Source: an uncultured Clostridia bacterium (GTDB lineage: Bacteria; Bacillota; Clostridia; Oscillospirales; Oscillospiraceae). Taken from it: a stretch of DNA of 64,000 nucleotides. A program made the position numbers and the translations under genes. The stretch lies in contig CANSSG010000012.1 in NCBI GenBank assembly GCA_947649615.1, positions 1 to 64,000 of the forward strand. The letters are read 5' to 3'. The notes under the pieces are model-generated. The model did not search any database. It had not been told where the DNA came from and worked only from the letters and a program-made list of their open reading frames with translations. Position 1 is the stretch's first letter. The number at the start of each line of letters is the position of its first letter. Shown here piece by piece: positions 42,420 to 51,323 of the stretch.

Positions 42420-43682
42420 TCACTCCGTTACCGGTGCGTTCCCGAGAATAAACGCAATCAATTTGCTTGCGGAATCTCTTACAAAAGGAAAGACTCTATT
42501 GAAATATTTGTAGTAGAGCAATATAGACCAATACACTTCATAGCCGCCTTTATCATACTCTTCTTCCGTGGGAAAATAGGACGAGCATCCATTTGTATAT
42601 CCATTTACATAAAAGAAGGGATTATTTAACTTCTCCATGGGTACAAGAGCAAACTCAACCATTAACTCATAGGGAACCCCGCAAATACACCATTTTCCAA
42701 TAGCAAAATAGTGAACTTCTATCGTTTCCTCTTGCCGGCGCACCCCTGCATTATGCAATCTCTTTATTTCCTCCAACCATGCCCTGCCGTCTATCCCACA
42801 ATAATTCCTTGCGTCTTCTGCAATTTTTTCCGCCATCGTAAGAGGTGGTACATCCGCATACAAGCGCATTTCTCTTGAATACATATCAAGCGCCAACGAA
42901 TCTGCCACTTCAATCAGCGCTATCCGTTGGGACAATTTTTCCCAGACAACATCTGCCATATCTTCTAACGCCGTACTTGACCTGCTATATTGCGCGCCTC
43001 TTGCATCAACAGGCGTTTCTGCGGAATTGAAATACTTAGGCGCTATATTTCCGGCTGAACCTTGTATCACCATAACCGGACAGCCATAGTTCTTCTGCAA
43101 CAGCTCCCTTATACTTCCAAAATAATCCGGTGATACCAAATAATTGTCGCGTTTCAATACATTGCAATGAGCCGTCACTCGAATTAGAAGCAATTTTCGT
43201 TCTTTTTTGTCTAAACCACATACTTTCAATATGCCGGCTCTTTTATCCAAGTTTACATTATCCGCTCGTCTATTAACGCCAATATCTACTTCGACGTTGT
43301 CCCACCCGACTAAAACCGGATGCATAGCATTCTCCGCACGATGAACCGCCGTTAAAATATGACTGCATACCATTTCAAAATATTCTTTTGAAGCATCCAC
43401 ATTGGGCGCAGAATGGCAATGTGAAAAGCACAACATTACTTTATCGCATGTAACGTCCAAAATATTGCTCACTTTAATCCGCAATATATCCGCCAATTCC
43501 TTCTTAAACCCGATACTGTCAATTGTAATCAAGCAGCAGCGGTTTCCACTTTCCCATATGGACACTTGCGCCAATAATGGCTTCAGTATCCCTCTGGACA
43601 TATTATCCGTTCTATTAAACCCAATCAACTGCATTGGAATCTTGGGTGTTATATCTGTTTCTGCATACCCCAGTTTTATCAT
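42420..43682 (-). CDS. Neutral/alkaline ceramidase-like protein (PF04734 type)
   Basis: A 420-aa protein beginning IKLGYAETDITPKIPMQLIGF, the typical start of neutral-ceramidase-type domains. It continues with LITIDSIGF, LCFSHCHSAPN (the His-rich metal region) and VIQGSAGNIAPKYF, another family hallmark. Eukaryotic and some bacterial members cleave ceramide amides. Many clostridial homologues lack a signal peptide, as this one does, and their substrates are unknown. The start at 43682 follows GGGGGA. The gene is clearly more AT-rich than the kinases beside it, suggesting acquisition by transfer. It is divergent from the APH-fold kinase. Confidence 0.8.
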   Translation of the reverse strand: MIKLGYAETDITPKIPMQLIGFNRTDNMSRGILKPLLAQVSIWESGNRCCLITIDSIGFKKELADILRIKVSNILDVTCDKVMLCFSHCHSAPNVDASKEYFEMVCSHILTAVHRAENAMHPVLVGWDNVEVDIGVNRRADNVNLDKRAGILKVCGLDKKERKLLLIRVTAHCNVLKRDNYLVSPDYFGSIRELLQKNYGCPVMVIQGSAGNIAPKYFNSAETPVDARGAQYSRSSTALEDMADVVWEKLSQRIALIEVADSLALDMYSREMRLYADVPPLTMAEKIAEDARNYCGIDGRAWLEEIKRLHNAGVRRQEETIEVHYFAIGKWCICGVPYELMVEFALVPMEKLNNPFFYVNGYTNGCSSYFPTEEEYDKGGYEVYWSILLYYKYFNRVFPFVRDSASKLIAFILGNAPVTE

Positions 43683-44034
43683 TATCATATTCCCCCATGG
43701 ATTTTCTTTAAACAAATTTGTTAATATTTCACCCGCTATTTTTGATCGCTAATCTCCCTTGTATCAAAATAGTATCACAGAAGGCGAGGAGATGCAACTA
43801 CACTCCCCGCCTTTCCATGACAACGACAGCAAAATCTTACACCACAGCTTCACTCATTTTGCATCCCCTTTGTGCGATGTTACCTTTTATGGGTATCACC
43901 GGGGATATTGGAGAGAATCCCATAAAAACTTGCGTTTTACAAAATCCTGCTGTACTTATCTGGATAAATAAAGTATAATACTGCCAGCGGAAATCGTAAC
44001 GGCCTTTTTGAATATTCATTTGGAGGATTTAAGA
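43683..44034. other. AT-rich divergent region with a plus-strand promoter candidate
   Basis: About 350 bp between the ceramidase-like gene and the kinase, with no gene. A consensus TATAAT (43974-43979) with a weak -35 (TGTACT, 43951-43956, 17-bp spacing) could drive the kinase and GH20 genes. A perfect 12-bp palindrome, AACAAATTTGTT (43711-43722), lies close to the ceramidase-like start and could be an operator. Confidence 0.45.
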
Positions 44035-45009
44035 ATGAATAGGCAGTCAAGTCTTTTTCAAGAAATTCCAATAGAAATAATCAGGGATATTTTTGTTAAC
44101 GCATTACAGGAAGAAATCATTTGGGAAGCGATACTTTTGGATGGAGGACTGTTCAATACAACTTATATTGTAGAATACGGTTCTTTTCATAAGAAAGCCG
44201 TACTGCGCTTAGGCCCCGTAAACCGGCATCTGCTTATGGGGTTTGAAGAAAATCTGATGAATGCTGAGGTGTATACGTATTCCGTATGCCAGACGATTGG
44301 CGTTCCCTGCTCCAAGGTCCTTGCATGTGATACATCAAAGCAGGTAATTGACAGAGATTTCATGATCGTGGAATATATCCCATCAATAGTCATGTCCAAA
44401 GCAGATCTGACGGAAGAAAAGCGAAATATGCTTTACCGGCAAATGGGAATCTATCTAACGAAATTTCATCAGGTAACAGGTGATAGTTTTGGATTTTTAT
44501 CACGGATTTGCAGTGGAAAGAAATTTGATAAATGGAGCGGCGCACTTATCTTTGAAGTAGAGGACATGACAGAGCGTTTGGAAAAGTTTAGCGGATTAAG
44601 CGCGGAGGAAGCGCAAACAATACGGCATCAATTCGAAAAAAGCAGGGAGCTACTGGATGAAATCAGGACTCCTCATTTATTGCACACAGATTTGTGGGAA
44701 GGGAATGTCCTTTTAAATAGGGATACATTAGAAATAGCCGCCATTATTGACAGCGACAGGTCAATGTATGGAGATCCGGATTTTGAGTTTGCCAGCCCAT
44801 GGATGGACAATTTGCCCTTGCGGGAAGGATATGATTCTATCATACCAAAATCCCCCCGTCCTAATGATGCAAGGCGCCGGCAGCTGTATCAAATGTTCTT
44901 TTGCCTTTTGGAGACTTACGTTGGGTGTGGCGAATACAACAATCCAGAATTATACAGCACCCGCAAAAAACAGTTGATGGAGCATCTGCGGTGCTTTTTA
45001 ATGGAATAA
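44035..45009 (+). CDS. APH-fold small-molecule kinase, candidate N-acetylhexosamine kinase
   Basis: A 324-aa kinase of the aminoglycoside-phosphotransferase/choline-kinase superfamily. The catalytic loop H217-T-D219-x4-N224 (LLHTDLWEGN) and the metal-binding D239-S-D241 are intact. The N-lobe has GGLFNTTYIV and a Lys in KKAVLRL. The start at 44035 has GGAGG upstream. Annotation as a drug-resistance enzyme would be automatic but is not supported. N-acetylhexosamine 1-kinase (NahK) belongs to the same superfamily, and this gene is followed by a GH20 enzyme 100 bp downstream. I therefore infer a HexNAc kinase. Composition is AT-rich. Confidence 0.82.
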   Translation: MNRQSSLFQEIPIEIIRDIFVNALQEEIIWEAILLDGGLFNTTYIVEYGSFHKKAVLRLGPVNRHLLMGFEENLMNAEVYTYSVCQTIGVPCSKVLACDTSKQVIDRDFMIVEYIPSIVMSKADLTEEKRNMLYRQMGIYLTKFHQVTGDSFGFLSRICSGKKFDKWSGALIFEVEDMTERLEKFSGLSAEEAQTIRHQFEKSRELLDEIRTPHLLHTDLWEGNVLLNRDTLEIAAIIDSDRSMYGDPDFEFASPWMDNLPLREGYDSIIPKSPRPNDARRRQLYQMFFCLLETYVGCGEYNNPELYSTRKKQLMEHLRCFLME

Positions 45010-45109
45010 GCCCTGCTGCACTTTTGAAAAATCAAGACCATAGGGAATTTCATGATTCTTATAACCTGTTTCATCAGGATATAAACTTATTATACGTGGA
45101 GGTATAAGT

Positions 45110-46954
45110 ATGATCGTATTACCGGTTCCTCAAAAAATGGAGGAAGGAAATGCACAATGGATGCTCCAAGGGGATAGCATGATTGTGCTGGACGCATCCT
45201 GCCCCCAGGGGGCGTTTCTGTACGCCCGGCTGTTACAGGATGAGATTCGGACATGGGCAGGGCTGACCACCGGCATAGGCAGGGGGGCTTCCCGCAAGGG
45301 GGATATTCTGCTGAAGGTGGACGATGCGCTGGGGGATCAACATTATACGCTGGAGATTACGGAGGACGGCGCGTACTTGTGCGGCGGCAGCCTGGATGCT
45401 ATGGGATGGGCTGTGCAGACATTGCGGCAGCTCGTGCGTCAGAGCGGCGGCCTGCTACAGCAAGTGGTTATTGATGATGAACCGGACATTAAGAACAGGG
45501 GCTTCTTCTTTGACATCACCAGAGGGCGGATACTGTCATTAGAGTCTTTGAAGCATCTGGCGGACACCATGGCTTTTTATAAAATGAACCAGTTGCAGCT
45601 ATATGTTGAGCACACGTATCTGTTCCGGGATTTGACGGAGGTTTGGAGGGATGATACGCCTTTGACGGCAGAAGAGATATTGGAGTTGGAGCAGTACTGT
45701 TCTGATAGGGGAATTGAGCTGGTGCCTTCCCTCGCCTCCTTTGGCCACTTATGCAAGCTGCTGCAAACCAAAACCTTTGAACCCATGTGTGAATTGCCGG
45801 AGAGCGCGGGCAATGCATTCTCATTCCGCGACAGGATGGAGCACCATACGGTAAATGTGTCAAATCCGGATGTGCTTCCCATGATAAAGGGTCTCATCGA
45901 GGAATATATGCATCTGTTCCGTTCAGATAAGTTCAATATCTGCGCAGATGAAACCTTTGATTTAGGGAAGGGCAGAAGCAAGGCCTTGGCGGAGGAAAAG
46001 GGCGTCGGAAGCCTCTACATGGATTACATTATGGAATTATTCGGCTTCCTGATAGAGAAAGGGAAGAAGCCCATGTTTTGGGGGGATATCATTGCCCATT
46101 ATCCGGAGAAGTGCGCCCTGCTGCCGAAGGAGACGGTCTGCCTTACCTGGGGCTACAGCGCGACGCAGTCGGACCGGGAAGCAAAAATTCTTCACGACGC
46201 GGGTGCGGCACAATACCTGTGTCCCGGGGCCTGCGGCTGGAACACATGGGTCAACGCCTTCCAGGACAGCTATGAAAATATCCGCAGGATGTGCAGCTAT
46301 GCCAGACAGTATGGGGCGGCCGGCATATTGAATACGGAATGGGGAGATTACGGCCATATCAACCAGCCGGTTTTCAGCATTCCGGGAATGATATATGGCG
46401 CCGTATGGTCCTGGGGGAAGAATGTTCCGGATTACCAGGAACTCAACAGGCAGATTTCTGTCTTGGAGTTTGGCGATTCTTCCGGCCGGCTGTTGGATTT
46501 CCTTGGCGGCGTGAACGGCCTGACCGTATTCAGCTGGAATCACGTCGTCACCATCAAGGAGTGGACGGAAAAGAATGTGGATCGGGATAAGCTTCGGGAG
46601 GTGTTTGAGAGAGAAGATATGGCAAAAGTTCCCGACTGCAACCGCCGTATTCTTGAGATGAAGAGGGAACTGTATATGATTGGCCGCAGCATGGACAGCA
46701 GGAACAGGGGCGTTCTGGAATGCGCGCAGACGTCGCTGGAGGCCGTCCGGGTTTGGAATGAGGTAGGCCTGCGTTTACGCTGTTTGCAGAAAGGCGAGAA
46801 GCTTGCGGACGGCATGGAGCTGGCAAGCAATTTGGAGAAATGCCTTCGTTCTTTCCAGACGCTTTGGCGCAGGATCGGGAAGGAAGGAGACCTTGCAAGG
46901 GTTTCTGAAGTATTTTATTGGTATGCGGACGTGCTGAGGGAAATGCAGGCGTAA
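45110..46954 (+). CDS. Glycoside hydrolase family 20 enzyme (beta-N-acetylhexosaminidase-like), first
   Basis: A 614-aa enzyme with an N-terminal GH20b-type domain (residues about 1-120) and a TIM barrel starting at KNRGFFFDITRGR. The catalytic pair is D280-E281 in CADETFDLG. Substrate-assisted release of terminal beta-linked GlcNAc or GalNAc is the expected reaction. It has no signal peptide, so it is cytoplasmic and must act on imported glycans. A GGAGG site fixes the start. It follows the APH-fold kinase and has a strong terminator, so the two may be one operon. Two paralogues lie 8-11 kb downstream. Confidence 0.9.
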   Translation: MIVLPVPQKMEEGNAQWMLQGDSMIVLDASCPQGAFLYARLLQDEIRTWAGLTTGIGRGASRKGDILLKVDDALGDQHYTLEITEDGAYLCGGSLDAMGWAVQTLRQLVRQSGGLLQQVVIDDEPDIKNRGFFFDITRGRILSLESLKHLADTMAFYKMNQLQLYVEHTYLFRDLTEVWRDDTPLTAEEILELEQYCSDRGIELVPSLASFGHLCKLLQTKTFEPMCELPESAGNAFSFRDRMEHHTVNVSNPDVLPMIKGLIEEYMHLFRSDKFNICADETFDLGKGRSKALAEEKGVGSLYMDYIMELFGFLIEKGKKPMFWGDIIAHYPEKCALLPKETVCLTWGYSATQSDREAKILHDAGAAQYLCPGACGWNTWVNAFQDSYENIRRMCSYARQYGAAGILNTEWGDYGHINQPVFSIPGMIYGAVWSWGKNVPDYQELNRQISVLEFGDSSGRLLDFLGGVNGLTVFSWNHVVTIKEWTEKNVDRDKLREVFEREDMAKVPDCNRRILEMKRELYMIGRSMDSRNRGVLECAQTSLEAVRVWNEVGLRLRCLQKGEKLADGMELASNLEKCLRSFQTLWRRIGKEGDLARVSEVFYWYADVLREMQA

Positions 46955-47019
46955 CGCCGCTCGATTGCGCAATATCATTTGCGATTTTCATTCAACAGGC
47001 CCGCGGCCCATTTTCGGCT

Positions 47020-47073
47020 ATAACGAGAGTCCTCATAGACTGGATGTCCTATGAGAACTCTCGTTATTTTATT
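47020..47073 (+). terminator. Terminator after the first GH20 gene
   Basis: A 19-nt arm (ATAACGAGAGTcCTCATAG) pairs with CTATGAGaACTCTCGTTAT except for one mismatch. It is followed by TTTATTAT. It lies 65 nt past the stop. Confidence 0.88.
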
Positions 47074-47248
47074 ATACATTTTGCGCCCGTTGATGCAGGC
47101 GTTCTTTCCGGAGGAACTGTACGCGTCAACTGGCGGCACACCGCCCGACGGTAACATGCCCGAATCATCGGGCAAATTTGCTGCCGCAGAAAGCCGGAAA
47201 CAGTCAATATGCATATTTTTGCAGGCCGAATTTTGGGTGTAATGTGAA

Positions 47249-47277
47249 TTGACGGATGGGGACGCCCGTGATATATT
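47249..47277 (+). promoter_or_regulatory. Promoter of the ROK-transporter-GH20 operon
   Basis: TTGACG (47249-47254), 17 bp and TATATT (47272-47277) on the plus strand, about 45 nt ahead of the ROK regulator start. Confidence 0.65.
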
Positions 47278-47301
47278 TAATTCATAGTTTGAACGAATTA
47301 A
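47277..47301. promoter_or_regulatory. Candidate ROK operator
   Basis: TTAATTC (47277-47283) and GAATTAA (47295-47301) form perfect inverted arms around an 11-bp spacer. They overlap the end of the -10 element and the transcription start. The position and AT-rich arms suit self-repression by the adjacent ROK regulator. Confidence 0.5.
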
Positions 47302-47320
47302 TTTACGAAGGTGTGCGCTT

Positions 47321-48361
47321 ATGAATAAAAAGACAGAGCGTAAGGAAAATTTGCGTTTGATAATCGACACCCTCAGGTTATCCGGCCCTCTGGCGCAGGC
47401 GCGGTTGAAGGAAGCCTGCTCGCTCCAGGCATCCACGGTTTCATACCTCGTAAACGATTTAAGGATGTGCAATCTGATAGTGGATGCCGGCAAGGAAGAT
47501 ACCCAGGGCAGGGTGGGAAAGCCCGGCAATACGATTGGCTTGAACAATGAACAGGCGCAGTTTTTGGGGGTATATGTGGAGGATGATTGCCTTCATGCGT
47601 ATTTAATCGGGATTGATGGCAAGACGCTCGGCTATGAGTACGTGGAATACGCCCCCAGCGATGTGGAGAAAATGATTTTTGCCATCAGCGAAAAGAACCT
47701 GAAAGCGCATCGCAGCATCCGGGGCGTCGGGATCACCATTAAAGCGATTGTCTACAACGACGGGCGCATCAAGTCGGGTATCCGCCGGGGCGGTCAGGAC
47801 GGCCAGGCCGGCTGGGACCTGGTAAATTTGCCGGATAATCTGAAGGCGGCGTTTCCTGACGTTCCCATCCTCATTGAAAATGACGCCAATAGCGCGGCGG
47901 CGCTCTACCGCTATATCCAGAAGTGCGACAATTTTGTGCTTTATATTCTCAATGATATTCCCTTTGGCATTGGCTGCGGCCTGATGGTTAATGGCAAGGT
48001 TTATCGCGGCTTCAAGGGCGCGGCCGGTGAATTCTTCGTGAAAAACCTGAAGGCCCAGCAGGTTTACGCAGATGCAGGCGCCAAGGCAGGTACGGCGGAT
48101 AAGATCATCCCTGTGATTTTACCCCATGTTTTGCAGACAGTCTACCTGTTGGACCCGGAACGGATTGTACTGACGGGCAGCTTGTTCCGAAACCTGTCTG
48201 AGGGGGAGCTGGAAAAGGCGTCCGCCTATTTTGGCGATGTGCCGGTGACGGTGGACATTGACGGCGGGGAGGGGCAGCAGTTGAATCCCGCCCGCGGCGC
48301 CGCGCTGCTTGCCATTGATGATTACATCGAACGATTTGTAGAGGAGGTGGCAAAGCGGTGA
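47321..48361 (+). CDS. ROK family transcriptional repressor
   Basis: A 346-aa regulator. The N-terminal helix-turn-helix (about residues 8-65, including KEACSLQASTVSYLVNDL) is of NagC/XylR type. The C-terminal ROK domain has RGVGITIKAIV, IENDANSAAALY and GFKGAAGEF, but I do not see the usual ROK zinc motif CxCGxxGC. It would bind an imported sugar or sugar phosphate and release the operator. It is the first gene of the importer operon, overlaps the first permease (GTGA) and has a palindrome at its own promoter, which suggests autoregulation. Confidence 0.9.
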   Translation: MNKKTERKENLRLIIDTLRLSGPLAQARLKEACSLQASTVSYLVNDLRMCNLIVDAGKEDTQGRVGKPGNTIGLNNEQAQFLGVYVEDDCLHAYLIGIDGKTLGYEYVEYAPSDVEKMIFAISEKNLKAHRSIRGVGITIKAIVYNDGRIKSGIRRGGQDGQAGWDLVNLPDNLKAAFPDVPILIENDANSAAALYRYIQKCDNFVLYILNDIPFGIGCGLMVNGKVYRGFKGAAGEFFVKNLKAQQVYADAGAKAGTADKIIPVILPHVLQTVYLLDPERIVLTGSLFRNLSEGELEKASAYFGDVPVTVDIDGGEGQQLNPARGAALLAIDDYIERFVEEVAKR

Positions 48362-49410
48362 AATACCTGTCTTTGGCAATCTACCTGCTGAAAAGGCTGC
48401 TGAAGATGCTGTTAACAGTTCTTCTGGTCACGTCGGTCATTTTCTTTCTGGTCCGGTTAATGCCGTCCAACCCAATTGACCGCTACGTGGAAGACCAGAT
48501 GGTTCAGTACGGCATAACCTACGCTGAAGCACAAAACCGGGCGGCGGCGCTGTTCTCCATGGATTTGGACAAGCCGGTTTTTGAACAGTATTGGGAATAC
48601 ATCGGCAAGGTATTTCAACTGGACTTTGGCAATTCCCTGCTTTCCCCTGGCGTCCCGGTGATGGACATCATTGCCGCGCGGCTGCCTTGGACGCTGTTCA
48701 CCGTGGGCATAGGCTTGATCCTGTCGTTTGTGGTAGGCATTGTGATCGGCGCAGTGATGGCTTTTAAGCGGGATAGGTGGTATGAACCGCTTGTAACGGG
48801 CTTTGCTTCTTTCCTCAGTGCAATCCCGGATTTCTTGATTGCCATCTGCCTATTGCTGTTGTTTGGCGTTGTCCGCTGGAACGGGGAAAATCCCCTGCTC
48901 CCCATCGGCATGATGCGCGGGACCTACAGCATGCAGGTTACGCCGGGATGGAATATAGAATTCATTGCAGATGTGCTGCGGCACGGCATGATACCTATCC
49001 TTACGTACATGCTGTCCCAGGTTGGCGTGTGGGTTTTGCTGATGAAGACCTGCACCACAAGCTGCCTGAATACGGACTATGTAACCATGGCAAAGATCCG
49101 CGGCCTGTCCTCCGGGAAGGTGTTGTTCTCATACATCGGCCGCAATGCGCTGCTGCCGGTCACCACGGAGTTTTTCATGCGTTTGGGCTTCATAGTTGGC
49201 GGCGCATTAATTATCGAACAGTTGTTTGTCTACCAGGGAATCGGCCTGGAACTGCTTCGGGCTACCAATGGCCGTGACTATCCCATGATGCAGGGCATTT
49301 TCCTCATGATGAGCATTGCTATTGTACTGTGCAATTTCCTGGCGGAAGTCCTCTATGTGGCGCTCGATCCCAGAATCAAAACAGGTGGTGCAGGCAAAGA
49401 TGGAAAATAA
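48358..49410 (+). CDS. ABC transporter permease (DppB/OppB type)
   Basis: A 350-aa permease with a first helix near residues 15-35 (MLLTVLLVTSVIFFLVRLMP), a loop, and five more helices in the BPD_transp_1 domain. The coupling segment is YVTMAKIRGLSSGKVLFSYIGRNA. It begins with a GTG that overlaps the ROK stop. Although the family is named for peptides, the regulator and GH20 neighbours suggest an oligosaccharide or glycopeptide ligand. Confidence 0.92.
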   Translation: MKYLSLAIYLLKRLLKMLLTVLLVTSVIFFLVRLMPSNPIDRYVEDQMVQYGITYAEAQNRAAALFSMDLDKPVFEQYWEYIGKVFQLDFGNSLLSPGVPVMDIIAARLPWTLFTVGIGLILSFVVGIVIGAVMAFKRDRWYEPLVTGFASFLSAIPDFLIAICLLLLFGVVRWNGENPLLPIGMMRGTYSMQVTPGWNIEFIADVLRHGMIPILTYMLSQVGVWVLLMKTCTTSCLNTDYVTMAKIRGLSSGKVLFSYIGRNALLPVTTEFFMRLGFIVGGALIIEQLFVYQGIGLELLRATNGRDYPMMQGIFLMMSIAIVLCNFLAEVLYVALDPRIKTGGAGKDGK

Positions 49411-50290
49411 GACGGCTTATGTAACCCTCTCTCAGTCCAGCAGGGCCAAAAAAATGTTGCACCGTATCTGGTTTGCAATCTCCCATGACAAAGCGGGTTT
49501 TGCGGGCTTCTGCCTGCTTGCGGCCATCATTATCATGTCTGTGGCCGCGCCGGTGGCATTCCCATTGGACACGGAATCCGACCCCACGCAAATCCTCAGC
49601 GCCCCCAGCGCAGAGCACATCCTGGGTACAGACCATTTGGGCAGGGATATTTTTGCGCAGATTGCCAATGGCGGCGGGGAGCTGCTACTATTCGCGGCGC
49701 TGGCGGCGGTCATTGGCATTGTCCTGGGCGTAACCCTGGGCGCATTTTCCGCCATTACCGGCGGGAAGCTTGATGGGCTACTGCTGTTCCTGGCGGATGT
49801 CTGGCTGTCCATTCCCCGCATTCCCCTGCTGGTTGTGCTGTCTGCCTTTTTCAGCCTGACCAGCGTAAAGCTGGCCGTTGTGCTTGGCATCCTGTCCTGG
49901 GCAGGCCTGTACCGTACAATCCGCGCAGAGGTTCTGTCCCTGAAGGAACGGGACTTTATCGAGGCAGCATTCATGCAGAACATGACAAAGGCCCACATCG
50001 TCTTCAAAGAAATTACACCGAATCTGATGGGCTTTATCGCGGTTAATTTTTCCCTTCTGATGCGCTCGTCCATTTATTCCCAGGTTGGCCTCGTATTCTT
50101 GGGCATACTGCCTTTGGAACAGAACTGGGGCGTCATGATTAATCAGGCATGGACTCAGGGCGTCATTTATAACGCAAAATCCATTTTGTTCATCCTTGCG
50201 CCTACGGTCATGATCTGCCTGCTGATTATTTCCTTGGTGTGGGTAGGCAAGGCGCTGGAGGATGTGTGCAGCCCCTCCCTCAGAAAGTAG
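49400..50290 (+). CDS. ABC transporter permease (DppC/OppC type)
   Basis: A 296-aa permease with a cytoplasmic N-terminal tail, a first helix (GFCLLAAIIIMSVAAPVAF) and the LGTDHLGRDIFAQI motif that is highly typical of OppC/DppC. The coupling segment is DFIEAAFMQNMTKAHIVFKEI. The start at 49400 (MENKTAY) overlaps the end of the partner permease by 11 nt, while a longer in-frame extension runs deep into that gene. It forms the heterodimeric channel with it. Confidence 0.92.
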   Translation: MENKTAYVTLSQSSRAKKMLHRIWFAISHDKAGFAGFCLLAAIIIMSVAAPVAFPLDTESDPTQILSAPSAEHILGTDHLGRDIFAQIANGGGELLLFAALAAVIGIVLGVTLGAFSAITGGKLDGLLLFLADVWLSIPRIPLLVVLSAFFSLTSVKLAVVLGILSWAGLYRTIRAEVLSLKERDFIEAAFMQNMTKAHIVFKEITPNLMGFIAVNFSLLMRSSIYSQVGLVFLGILPLEQNWGVMINQAWTQGVIYNAKSILFILAPTVMICLLIISLVWVGKALEDVCSPSLRK

Positions 50291-50300
50291 GTGATGGAAT

Positions 50301-51323
50301 ATGAAGGAGAAATACCCGCCCTTATTGCAGGTTGAGCAGGTTTCCGTCTGCTATAACACGAAGCGGGGCGCGTTGAAAGCCGTATCCGGCGCTTCCTTCA
50401 CAATTGGCGAAGGAGAGTCAGTGGCGCTGATTGGGGAATCCGGCTGCGGCAAGACAACCTTGGCCACGGCCATTGTAAACGCCCTGCCAATGGCCGCATC
50501 CATTACAGGGGGAAACCTGACCTATTATAAGGACGGCCAGGCCGTAAACCTGCTGAAGCTGAAGAAAAACCAACTCCGCCCCCTGCTGTGGTCTGAAATC
50601 TCGATGGTGTTCCAGGCGTCTCAAAGCTCGTTCAATCCCGTCAGGAAAATCAAGACCCAGTTTTTGGATACGGTCCGGACCCATGACCGCTCCCAGTCCA
50701 GGGAAGAAATCCTGAACCGCGCCAGCGGCCTGCTGCGGGTCGTGATGCTGGAGCCGGAAAAGGTTCTAAACGCCTATCCCCACGAACTGTCCGGCGGAAT
50801 GAAGCAGCGGACGCTGATTGCGCTGGCATTGCTTTTGCAGCCCAAGCTGGTGATACTGGATGAACCAACGACAGCTTTGGACTTGCTGACCCAGGAGAAA
50901 ATTCTGCGCCTGCTGAAAGAGCTGAAGAAGCAGTATGGGTTCAGCCTGCTGTTTATCACCCATGACCTGGGCATCGTGTCGGAACTTGCCGACAAGGTCG
51001 TTACGATGTACGCCGGGAAGACAGTAGAGACTGCCCCTGTCAGGGCCTTCTTTCAGAATGCCCGGCATCCGTACAGCATAGGGCTGGTGGACGCGATCCC
51101 CCGCCTGACCTTGGACAACCGGCCGGTCATATCAATCCCTGGTACGCCGCCCGATATGGTATCGGAGGAGCGCGGGTGTGCTTTTGCGCCCCGGTGCAGC
51201 CGGTGCATCCCCATTTGTCAGGAGAAGGTTCCGCATTCCGGCGCGGTTGGCCATATGGACGGCTGGTACTGCGCCTGCTGGAACCCAGCTTCAAGAGGTG
51301 AACACATTGGAAAAGATAATTGA
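50301..51323 (+). CDS. ABC transporter ATP-binding protein (DppD/OppD type)
   Basis: A 340-aa ATPase with Walker A GESGCGKTT, the Q-loop (MVFQASQSSFNPV), an LSGGMKQR signature and Walker [13 protein letters not shown]. It ends with the C-terminal OppD extension containing a Cys cluster (CAFAPRCSRCIPIC), which in some relatives holds an iron-sulfur cluster. Size is normal, in contrast to the OppD-like protein at 22.9-24.6 kb. It lies 10 nt after the permease and overlaps the next ATPase. Confidence 0.93.
   Translation: MKEKYPPLLQVEQVSVCYNTKRGALKAVSGASFTIGEGESVALIGESGCGKTTLATAIVNALPMAASITGGNLTYYKDGQAVNLLKLKKNQLRPLLWSEISMVFQASQSSFNPVRKIKTQFLDTVRTHDRSQSREEILNRASGLLRVVMLEPEKVLNAYPHELSGGMKQRTLIALALLLQPKLVILDEPTTALDLLTQEKILRLLKELKKQYGFSLLFITHDLGIVSELADKVVTMYAGKTVETAPVRAFFQNARHPYSIGLVDAIPRLTLDNRPVISIPGTPPDMVSEERGCAFAPRCSRCIPICQEKVPHSGAVGHMDGWYCACWNPASRGEHIGKDN

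Noticed and set aside
42231-42629. Plus-strand 132-codon frame near the hairpin
   Set aside because: It crosses the terminator hairpin and runs antisense to the ceramidase-like gene.
44035-45009. Aminoglycoside resistance gene
   Set aside because: The fold fits, but substrate residues cannot be read, and the GH20 neighbour points to a metabolic kinase.
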